A stretch of 17,109 nucleotides of DNA, taken from NCBI GenBank assembly GCA_938003565.1, contig CALKYB010000105.1, forward strand, positions 1 to 17,109, given 5' to 3'. Source of the DNA: an uncultured bacterium (GTDB lineage: Bacteria; Bdellovibrionota_C; UBA2361; SZUA-149; CALKYB01). A program made the translations under genes and the position numbers. The notes below the pieces were generated by a model that saw nothing but the letters and a program-made list of their open reading frames with translations, did no database searches and had not been told where the DNA came from. Below are positions 1 to 6,360 of the stretch, one piece after another (the stretch's first letter is position 1; the number at the start of each line of letters is the position of its first letter).

Positions 1-2
1 TT

Positions 3-1559
3 ATGGCGTTGTTTCTTTTGAGTAGCAAAAAACAAAAATCTGACAAAGGAGTAAATGAAAGACTGCTAGACACCGGGCATTCAATTGCTGAGAATTCAGA
101 AAGAATAACTGCGGTAGCAGAAAACGGTGTAGAGATATTCACCCAAGAGCTTCAACCATCCCTTGTTGGCGTCTTTTTGGGAATAACAAAAGAAAATAGT
201 TCAGATCTAGATATTGTTGAGTCCAGGAATTTACCACTATCTAGAATTGAAACTAGTATTCTGAGCGACGTACATAGCAATCATTCAAACTCAGTTACAA
301 AGACAAGCGACTACGGATTCTTAGGCATCAGCTACCTTCGTACCGCAGTAATAGATCTAAGCAACGAAAGAAAGCTCTTCCTTTGGTTAGGTTTCAGAGA
401 AGGCCTTCCTCCTGAAGCTCGTATTACTGAAATAGCCCAGGGGATTATTGAACAGCTACGAGCCTCTATGGTGTCCGCAATTAAAGCCAGAGGAGTAGTT
501 GAGAGAATTAACCAAGACAAAGATTTTCTTTTGGGAATGTCACATGATTTGAGATCGCCAGCCTCTTCAGCCCTGTATGCCCTCTATAATCTACGGAGCA
601 AACAAAAAAATATACCTGAAATAGAAGATATCGAGTCCTATCTTCAAGATCAACTACAGATTATTGACAATGTTTTAGATCTTGCTCGACACGAACAACA
701 CCTTTTGGTCTCAAAACCAACAAAAATTTCTCTCAAAATTCTAGTGGAGAGAGTGGTGGGTAAGCTTAAATGGCATGCTTCCCAAAAGGATCTCAGAATT
801 AGAACTCACAATTTGGACGGATTCTCAGTTGAATTCGATGAAGGACACTTAGAAAGAATAGTTCAAAACTATCTAAACAATGCGGTTCGTCATACAAACA
901 AAGGCGAGATCCTTATATCGCTAAATAAAGCCGATGAATGTTATGAACTTCTTGTCGAGGACAGTGGGTCGGGAGTCAAGTCCAAGGATCGAGAATTGCT
1001 ATTCCAGAAATTCTCTAGCCTCTCTACACTGACTAACACAGGAGGCTTTGGCTTGGGCTTGTTAATCTGCTCGAATTTGGCAAAAATTAATAACGCGCAA
1101 GCTATGTATAGACCAAGTAAAACTGATGGATCCATATTTGGTTTGTCTCTTTGCAACAGCACGGTTCACAGCAATGTGCATAGCTCTGACAAAGTCTCCA
1201 CTACTAGTCTAGAGTCAATTTTACTCATCGAGGATCATATCGAAACTGCTAGAGCTCTCTCACGTCAACTTTCAATAGTTTCAAACAACATATGCCACGC
1301 TAAAGATTTCGCCAATGCGAAAACAATTCTCACCAAGTCATCCCCTTCTCTTGTTGTGAGTGATTTTAAATTAGGTAATGAAACAGTTTCTTCACTGGTG
1401 AGTAGGAAAGTACCATGGATAATAATCTCTGGAGATACTACACAAATTGACCTACCTAATAATATCTCGAAAGAAAAAATTCGTATTCTAAGTAAGCCCG
1501 TTGAAAAGAGAAGGCTTCTCTCCATTGTCCGAGAACTCACCAGTCCTACCCAGAATTAA
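3..1559 (+). CDS. Hybrid histidine kinase with C-terminal receiver (5' end probably outside window)
   Basis: Two-component sensor kinase expected to autophosphorylate on His and pass phosphate to its own receiver and possibly to a separate partner. Residues 51-155 resemble a divergent GAF-type sensor region. The dimerisation/phosphoacceptor helix has the H-box FLLGMSHDLRSP with His181. The ATPase domain shows the N-box around Asn289-Asn293, the G1 box EDSGSG (Asp320) and the G2 box GGFGLGL (347-353). The receiver (about 403-515) keeps the acidic pair Glu410/Asp411, phospho-acceptor Asp454, Ser476 and Lys498, so it should be active. The first Met lies two bases from the window edge, no ribosome site can be seen, and the first residues (MALFLLSSKK) look like the end of a membrane helix followed by a basic stop. 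The true start is therefore probably upstream and the protein may be membrane-anchored. The next gene encodes a stand-alone receiver, a plausible but unproven partner. Family assignment is firm; the input signal is unknown. Confidence 0.93.
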   Translation: MALFLLSSKKQKSDKGVNERLLDTGHSIAENSERITAVAENGVEIFTQELQPSLVGVFLGITKENSSDLDIVESRNLPLSRIETSILSDVHSNHSNSVTKTSDYGFLGISYLRTAVIDLSNERKLFLWLGFREGLPPEARITEIAQGIIEQLRASMVSAIKARGVVERINQDKDFLLGMSHDLRSPASSALYALYNLRSKQKNIPEIEDIESYLQDQLQIIDNVLDLARHEQHLLVSKPTKISLKILVERVVGKLKWHASQKDLRIRTHNLDGFSVEFDEGHLERIVQNYLNNAVRHTNKGEILISLNKADECYELLVEDSGSGVKSKDRELLFQKFSSLSTLTNTGGFGLGLLICSNLAKINNAQAMYRPSKTDGSIFGLSLCNSTVHSNVHSSDKVSTTSLESILLIEDHIETARALSRQLSIVSNNICHAKDFANAKTILTKSSPSLVVSDFKLGNETVSSLVSRKVPWIIISGDTTQIDLPNNISKEKIRILSKPVEKRRLLSIVRELTSPTQN

Positions 1560-1795
1560 AACACAAAAAACATACACCAATAAAGTAGCCTTTCTTACTC
1601 AATTATTACAACCCTTTAATAACATCTTATTTTAATATCTTATCTAATAAAAAATTTTTCATATCTCCTAAAGCTGCAAAAAATTCATGCCGACTATTTG
1701 AAACAAGACCGTAGTTGAGAAGATCCAGACCCTAAGAAGTTGTTAAGGAATTCTAAAAGTCTTTTCAAATCTACTCTTTTGTTGATGAACTAACG

Positions 1796-1824
1796 ACCGC
1801 TTCGATTTGAAGCAGGTTTTTTTT
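1796..1824 (+). terminator. Terminator- or attenuator-like hairpin with eight T, just before the receiver gene
   Basis: ACC-GCTTC (1796-1803) pairs with GAAGC-A-GGT (1809-1817) around the loop GATTT, giving eight pairs with one bulged A. A run of eight T follows at 1817-1824. This is the form of an intrinsic terminator. It ends 13 bases before the GTG of the receiver gene, so it could end the kinase transcript, or act as an attenuator in the receiver leader if transcription starts upstream of it. The rest of the gap (1560-1795) is AT-rich and shows no convincing promoter pair. Confidence 0.6.
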
Positions 1825-1837
1825 ATGGGTTGAGATC

Positions 1838-2239
1838 GTGGAAAATAACAACAAGACTAAAATACTATTCGTAGAAACGGATGAGGTTTCATTTCAGTTT
1901 AGAAAATGTATGGCACAAGTAATCGCCAGTCTTCCTCCCTTCGAGTTGGTTCACGCCAAAGATGCAACTGAAGCTCTAGAGCTCATTGATCGAGACGGTG
2001 CTGATGTCCTGGTCGTTGATGACGAACTGTCCGACGAGTTGAGTCTAATCATAGACTCTTTAGGTAATTCAAATATTCCAATTCTACTACAATCAGACGT
2101 CGAAAGCCTAGAAAACTATGACAGAAAACTAAACATTACCGTTATTCCTAAAGAAGAATCGATTGACCACTTTCACCGCACACTATTAGCAGCAACAGAG
2201 GTGAATCTAGATAAGGTTGAGAGAAAAGTTCTACACTAG
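1838..2239 (+). CDS. Single-domain response regulator (CheY-like receiver)
   Basis: The 133-residue protein is a receiver domain with no attached output domain. The acidic cluster after strand 1 is Glu13/Asp15/Glu16 in ILFVETDE. The phospho-acceptor is Asp61 in DVLVVDDEL, with Ser86 in the Thr/Ser position and Lys105 as the conserved lysine. All catalytic positions are filled, so phosphorylation is likely. The start is GTG, supported by the receiver fold beginning immediately after it; only a weak GAG lies upstream. The gene follows a hybrid kinase on the same strand after 278 bases, so it may take phosphate from that kinase and relay it by protein contact. That link is inferred from proximity. 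It converges with xseB, leaving only 16 bases between stop codons. Its leader holds a terminator-like hairpin, suggesting control by premature termination. Confidence 0.85.
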   Translation: MENNNKTKILFVETDEVSFQFRKCMAQVIASLPPFELVHAKDATEALELIDRDGADVLVVDDELSDELSLIIDSLGNSNIPILLQSDVESLENYDRKLNITVIPKEESIDHFHRTLLAATEVNLDKVERKVLH

Positions 2240-2255
2240 CCGACCAAGGCATAGC

Positions 2256-2483
2256 CTACTGATCCGCCTCGAGTTCTTCGAACTCTGAAGATATCTCTTG
2301 TAGTTGAGACTCGGTTTTCTGAAGCACCTCTTTACAAACCTTAATTGATGCTAAGGCATCTTTCATGCGAGGAACGAGGTCATCGATAGTAACTTCGTTA
2401 CTTCTCAACTCTTCAGACAGTTGTTCTAGTTTTTCAAAATTCTCTTGAAAACGGGATTCTTTCTTTTTAGTTTGGCTAGCCAT
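2256..2483 (-). CDS. xseB: Exonuclease VII small subunit
   Basis: This 75-residue protein has the usual size and pattern of XseB: an FxENFEKLEQLSEEL helix, the turn SNEVTIDDLV, then a second long helix with a Cys-containing segment (KVCKEVLQKTESQL). The small subunit forms coiled coils that bind the helical extension of XseA. The complex degrades single-stranded DNA from both ends and works in repair of damaged or protein-blocked ends. It lies downstream of xseA on the same strand with an 8-base gap, so the two are co-transcribed. A GGAG sits about 10 bases before the ATG, inside the end of xseA, consistent with coupled translation. Identification is helped by the neighbouring large subunit, since XseB alone is short and degenerate. 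Confidence 0.92.
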   Translation of the reverse strand: MASQTKKKESRFQENFEKLEQLSEELRSNEVTIDDLVPRMKDALASIKVCKEVLQKTESQLQEISSEFEELEADQ

Positions 2484-2491
2484 TTACTCAA

Positions 2492-4255
2492 TTACTCCAC
2501 TATTACCTTCTTAACACTATCATGAAACACCAAATCCACTTGATCACCTCTACCCAGGCCTTCAGCAGAGGTTACATAGGATCCACCATTCACCCTACGA
2601 ACCATTGTGAAACCCCTTTTCAACTGGGTCTCGGGTGCAAGTTCTGAAAACAACCTCTCATGACCAGACAAGCCAATTTGACTCTCCCTAACTTTTGCCT
2701 CAACGGAGGAGACGACAGATTTACTAAGAAAAGAAAACTCCTGCCGCAGCAATTGATTCTTTTGGATTAATAGGTCTCGTAAAGTTCCAACTGTTCCCAA
2801 AAAGGCTTGAGAAATACTAGCAGCCTGACCTCGCGCTACAGTAGAAATTGGCGTCAGCAACAACTCCAAAGACAAACTCGCCTTATCCAGAACAACTTTT
2901 CCCAAGGAAGGAAGGTATTTTTCTAAAGTAACACACTGCTCTCGTCTCTCAAAAACTAACCCTTCGCCCTGCTCAACCAATTCCACTGACAAACCGTTCA
3001 GCTTCTCCTTACTCTCATCTAGCAACTCATCACTCATCTGAGCTACCGTTTCAGTTGCCTCAAAGAACCTCGCACGAAGATCCCCAACTAGATCAGCCAA
3101 AAATCTTCCCAAATCCTTAGGAACCCCAAAAGCCAAATGACTTACGTCTTGAGCTGAGCTTTGATCTTCTTGATGACCAACGGCACTCAAAACCGGAACG
3201 GGACACTTACAAACGGCTTTAGCCACCTCGTACTCATTAAAGACCATCAGGTCAGCAACACTACCACCACCACGAAAGATCAACACTAAATCCAGATCAA
3301 ACTCTCTAGACATTCTCTTAATACCATTAACTAACTGCTTTTTAGCCGCAGATCCTTGCACTGAAACTGGTAGCCAAAAAAGTTTAAAGCCAAACTCAGA
3401 TTGATCAAGCGCCGCTCTAAAGTCATTGATAACTGTTCCACCAGCGCTTGTTAACAGACCAATGCGAATTGGCAGCTGCGGCAAAACTAGTTCCTTATTC
3501 TTCTCAAAGAGTCCTTCTTCCTTGAGACGAGAATTGGTCTTATCTCTCAAGGCTGCCAACTTTCCTACCGTATACTCAGGAATTACCCGAACTACTGAAA
3601 GGGAGAGAGATCCCCTAGTAGGATTTAGGTCAACTTTCACTGCAAACATGACTTGTAGTTCGGGCTCTAGCTTAAAACCTCGCTCTATCAATCCTTTACA
3701 AATCTCAGCCTCTCCTCCCCATATCACACAGCTCAACGAATCCTTACTACCGATCTCCGAACCCAAATTCATGTATATCCGCTCACCGTAGCGCTTTACC
3801 GACTGCAAGACTCCGTGAACATGAAGGATTTGAGGAAAGGCATCTTGAATAACCGAGCGAGCGAAACCCACCAACTCACCCACGGAGTAACTTTGTGGAG
3901 TCTCCGAGCTATCCTCCAATCGGACTTCATTTCGCTCCTTATCTCTAACTCGAGAGATAGGACTTATTGCCTTTTTCTTTGCTAATTCTGTCTTAATAGG
4001 TTTGGACGCTACTACCTCGAGAGAACCACTAGTACGGTTTGGGGAGGAGCCAATCTTTTCAATAGAAATATCCGGAAACAGTTCATTTAACTGTTCATCA
4101 GTTAAGGAGAAATCAGAAACAAGCCAAGATTTCTGCTCACCCTGCCAACGAGCACGACCAAGTTGTTTAATCTGATCTTTTGCAGGGAATGTTCCTGGAC
4201 CAAAAAACAAGGCAGTTTTCTTGCTGCGATCAATTTGCACGGTAAGGGAGCTCAT
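2492..4255 (-). CDS. xseA: Exonuclease VII large subunit with an extra N-terminal module
   Basis: Catalytic subunit of exonuclease VII. Residues about 122-225 are the OB-fold DNA-binding domain. The nuclease core runs from about 258 to 390 and has RIGLLTSAGGTVINDF (Asp278), FRGGGSVADL (Arg328) and AVGHQEDQ (His361, Asp364), which correspond to known catalytic positions of the E. coli enzyme. The family signature GHETD is here GHQED, keeping His and the final Asp. A long helical region follows, and the C-terminal motif QLKRGFTMVRR matches the family LARGY segment. At 587 residues it is well above the usual 400-460. Most of the excess is residues 1-115, where RARWQGEQKSWLV resembles the short DNA-binding HARP module (W...K.W pattern). 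That assignment is tentative. No ribosome site lies at normal distance (a GGGAG is about 15 bases upstream), and a good promoter ends eight bases before the ATG. Confidence 0.95.
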   Translation of the reverse strand: MSSLTVQIDRSKKTALFFGPGTFPAKDQIKQLGRARWQGEQKSWLVSDFSLTDEQLNELFPDISIEKIGSSPNRTSGSLEVVASKPIKTELAKKKAISPISRVRDKERNEVRLEDSSETPQSYSVGELVGFARSVIQDAFPQILHVHGVLQSVKRYGERIYMNLGSEIGSKDSLSCVIWGGEAEICKGLIERGFKLEPELQVMFAVKVDLNPTRGSLSLSVVRVIPEYTVGKLAALRDKTNSRLKEEGLFEKNKELVLPQLPIRIGLLTSAGGTVINDFRAALDQSEFGFKLFWLPVSVQGSAAKKQLVNGIKRMSREFDLDLVLIFRGGGSVADLMVFNEYEVAKAVCKCPVPVLSAVGHQEDQSSAQDVSHLAFGVPKDLGRFLADLVGDLRARFFEATETVAQMSDELLDESKEKLNGLSVELVEQGEGLVFERREQCVTLEKYLPSLGKVVLDKASLSLELLLTPISTVARGQAASISQAFLGTVGTLRDLLIQKNQLLRQEFSFLSKSVVSSVEAKVRESQIGLSGHERLFSELAPETQLKRGFTMVRRVNGGSYVTSAEGLGRGDQVDLVFHDSVKKVIVE

Positions 4256-4263
4256 ACAAGATT

Positions 4264-4292
4264 CAATACTCCCTCTCTAAGTATGTGTCAAA
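4264..4292 (-). promoter_or_regulatory. Sigma-70-type promoter for xseA, possibly leaderless
   Basis: Read on the minus strand, a perfect -35 TTGACA (4287-4292) is followed after exactly 17 bases by TATTGA (4264-4269) as -10. Transcription would begin around 4257, essentially at the ATG codon at 4253-4255. The xseA message would then have almost no leader, which fits the absence of a well-placed Shine-Dalgarno sequence. Confidence 0.55.
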
Positions 4293-4359
4293 ACGTATAG
4301 GACCAATACTCTATCGAGTAACAGTGGTTCGATCTAAATAGGAGGGAAGACAAAAAATA

Positions 4360-4419
4360 GGTTGAAGAGTAGGATTTACAATAAATTGTGGGCAACAAAT
4401 GTAAATCTACTCTTCAACC
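4360..4419. repeat. 20-base inverted repeat (long hairpin) between the sigma gene and xseA
   Basis: Arms at 4360-4380 and 4400-4419 pair over 20 base pairs with a single extra G in the left arm. The loop of 19 bases (4381-4399) can pair further internally (TTGT with ACAA). No T run flanks it on either side, so it is not a classical terminator. It could stabilise or process the message, or be a DNA-level element. It lacks the core motifs of the elements at 14254-14570. Confidence 0.75.
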
Positions 4420-4639
4420 AAAGGTTGAGTTTGGACAGATGATGGTCGGTTCATCTATCCAGGGTTATAGCAAATTTTTGCAATCGTTCAGACTAAAATA
4501 CTCTTACCTAAATTTGTCTCTCCGAACTTGGAGGCAGAACAAATAGGCTTACTCGAAATAGATCTCGGTCAAAACCCTGAACAATTTTACTCCATAAACT
4601 AATTTAGCACCTAGAGAAAACTTAAGAAAATAAATTCAT

Positions 4640-4669
4640 AAAAAAACAATCTCAAACAGACTAGCTGTT
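4640..4669 (-). terminator. Weak terminator candidate at the end of the sigma gene
   Basis: On the minus strand AACAG (4665-4669) pairs with CTGTT (4655-4659) around a 5-base loop that overlaps the TAG stop. A run of seven T (4640-4646) follows, but eight bases after the stem. The short stem and the spacing make this a weak candidate. Confidence 0.3.
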
Positions 4670-5815
4670 AACTGCTATCTTCCTTGCATTTTTCTTACTA
4701 ACACTCTTAGTATTTTTATTAACTGTCTCTCTCTGAGGAAAGGGAGCTGTATCCTTTCTACGCCCTCGTCCCCCTGTATACTTTTTCTCCATCACAACAC
4801 GTGCACTTAAAACCTCAGCTGACTTTCCAGCAAAAAGTTCTGGCACCAGCCTGCTTAAAGTTGAAAGTGCTTTGCTTTTCACACGTGATATATGACAACG
4901 ACAGTATTGCAACTCTTCGGCAATCTGTTTAAGCGAGTGGTCGCGAATAAAATGACGCTCAATAACCTCTCGCTCTAGTTCATCTAAAGACTGACATAAG
5001 TCCCAGAGTCGCCTTGCAAACTGTTTTTTAACCATTAAAGCTTCAGGATTATCAACTTCAACAAGGGGATGTTGCCAAACCTGTCCACCACCAATACTGA
5101 GAGCTGGGTTCTCAAGGGTCTCACTTGGGGTATGTTTGACTGTTTTGCGCTCTTCAATAAGGTTTGAAACTTCCTTTAACAACATGCCTCGCAGGTGATA
5201 AAAGAAGAAAGTTCTAAAGTGTGCCCCCTTAGTCTTATCATAGCGAATCGCAGCCTCTACCAGAGCAGCTCCGACAACAGATTCAACTTCGTCGGGCTCT
5301 AATCGGATCCGCCATTTATTCAAGAAGCTCCAAGCTAACCTTAAACCATGTTCTTGATTCTCCGTTACAAGTTTACGAATAACTGCCTTTGAATTACTCT
5401 TAAAACCCCGATTGGTGGATTTTTTTGCAGAAATGCTAGCAGAACTCTTCTTTACAGGTTTTTTCGCGACTGTCTTCTTTTTGACAATAGCTAATTTTGC
5501 GGATTTTTTGGCCTTTGAAGATACTACTTTTTTGGCAGATGCTGCAGATGAGGTCTTTCTTGATAAGACCTTATTCTTAGCAGTAGCTTTTTTAGACGAG
5601 GCTTTCTTAACTGTCTTTTTAGCTACCTTTTTAGCAACAGCTTTTCGTTTGGTTGATTTTTTTGGAGTTGCTTTCTTTGCGGTGGACTTCTTCTTCGCAA
5701 CTTTTTTAATCGCACTAGCTTTCTTTGATCGAGAGCTTACCCTTTTCTTAGAGGAAACTACTTTCCTCGCAGATTTTTTTACAACTTTAGACTTCTTTTT
5801 TGTGGCCTGAGCCAT
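4661..5815 (-). CDS. Sigma-70-family factor with lysine-rich histone-H1-like N-terminal tail
   Basis: RNA polymerase sigma factor of reduced domain content. Residues 1-135 are low-complexity and rich in Lys/Ala/Ser/Thr; by hand count 46 of the first 130 residues are lysine, in AKK/KKS-type repeats like histone H1 tails. Region 2 spans about 155-215: AAIRYDKTKGAHFRTFFFYHL is the core-binding and -10 segment of alternative sigma factors such as the FliA type. Region 4 spans about 270-322, with LDELEREVIERHF and the helix-turn-helix SLKQIAEELQYCRCHISRVK. The C-terminal tail is basic and contains GGRGRRKD, similar to an AT-hook. Start choice is strong: GGGAGGT (5823-5829) lies seven bases upstream of the ATG, so the tail is translated. 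It stands alone on its strand with 405 bases before xseA. No anti-sigma gene is adjacent. The sigma call is firm; DNA binding by the tail is inferred from composition. Confidence 0.88.
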   Translation of the reverse strand: MAQATKKKSKVVKKSARKVVSSKKRVSSRSKKASAIKKVAKKKSTAKKATPKKSTKRKAVAKKVAKKTVKKASSKKATAKNKVLSRKTSSAASAKKVVSSKAKKSAKLAIVKKKTVAKKPVKKSSASISAKKSTNRGFKSNSKAVIRKLVTENQEHGLRLAWSFLNKWRIRLEPDEVESVVGAALVEAAIRYDKTKGAHFRTFFFYHLRGMLLKEVSNLIEERKTVKHTPSETLENPALSIGGGQVWQHPLVEVDNPEALMVKKQFARRLWDLCQSLDELEREVIERHFIRDHSLKQIAEELQYCRCHISRVKSKALSTLSRLVPELFAGKSAEVLSARVVMEKKYTGGRGRRKDTAPFPQRETVNKNTKSVSKKNARKIAVNS

Positions 5816-6360
5816 AAATACTACCTCCCTTTATACTGCCAACCAAAACAAACCCAGAAAAAACCGGAATTTTACAACAGCCGCCATAAAACAAAGAGAA
5901 TCGATGGTTTACAACCAAAGATCCTCTACGTATGGCTTTTAATAAACAAAAATGCGACCAGTCTGCTTCAGCGACTCTTCGAATTCCCGCTAACTAATAC
6001 CTAAGGAAATACCAAAAAATAAATTATAAAAGATTCATTCCAAAACCCAACCCGAACCGATTTGAGCTAGTTTGGCCATCTAAGATGTTATGAGATCTCC
6101 TACCAGAGTGTGCGCTTAAGACCTGGCAATATTACATCTAAGCTTAAGTGTCTAATATAATTAACTATTTACCCGAAAAACATTCCTACTACTGCTTCCT
6201 CTAGCTAACTTTTGGCTTAGGAGGCACACTTTCACGTAATTCGCCCATAATAAAGGAAATGGGAAAGCCTTGGATGGCTAAATTTTATTGATGTTTTTTT
6301 CGGTTCTAGCTCGATCATCGAGACGAAGTATTAAAAACCGACCTTTAGATTTTATAAGCA
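5816..6360. other. 545-base divergent intergenic region
   Basis: It separates the sigma gene (-) from the gene at 6361 (+), so it should hold both promoters. Visible items: the sigma-gene ribosome site; two CTTAAG sites near 6115 and 6143; an 18-base motif (6146-6163) that recurs near the right end of the window; and a nested hairpin before the 6361 gene, with outer TCGGTT/AACCGA (6300-6305 with 6336-6341) and inner CTCGA/TCGAG (6310-6322). An AT-rich TATAAG at 6353-6358 sits directly before the ATG. No convincing -35/-10 pair and no open frame. Confidence 0.5.
6146..6163 (+). repeat. 18-base motif shared with 16952-16969
   Basis: AAGTGTCTAATATAATTA here and AAGTGCCTAATATAACTA at 16952-16969 agree at 16 of 18 positions, in the same orientation, and both are intergenic. 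The AT-rich half resembles a -10 box (TATAAT at 6156-6161), but no -35 is evident at either place. It may be a regulatory site or chance in AT-rich DNA. Confidence 0.3.

Larger units (their letters stand above)
4256..4660. other. 405-base gap between the sigma gene and xseA
   Basis: No open frame of note. Besides the xseA promoter and the 20-base inverted repeat at 4360-4419 (listed separately), it holds two small hairpins: GCAAA-TT-TTTGC near 4471, and CTCC-gaactt-GGAG near 4520. The rest is AT-rich and shows nothing I recognise. A TGGTTCGATC near 4325 resembles a tRNA T-loop but has no supporting arms. Confidence 0.5.

Noticed and set aside
1825..1833. Two-codon upstream reading frame ATG GGT TGA before the receiver gene
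   Set aside because: Such a short frame is expected by chance and has no ribosome site.
4322..4335. tRNA T-loop-like string TGGTTCGATC
   Set aside because: No acceptor, D or anticodon arms can be formed with the surrounding sequence.
4870..4895. CACGTG-containing strings in the sigma gene as parS candidates
   Set aside because: Only the central six bases match and the site is inside coding sequence.
5412..5810. 132-codon open frame on the + strand, rich in Phe/Leu/Ala, opposite the sigma gene
   Set aside because: It is the mirror of the lysine-rich repeat (AAA/AAG codons read backwards as Phe/Leu); the sigma gene has a strong ribosome site and recognisable domains.
6229..6244. Possible parS site around TTTCACGT
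   Set aside because: Only one half of the TGTTTCACGTGAAACA palindrome is present; the other half does not match.
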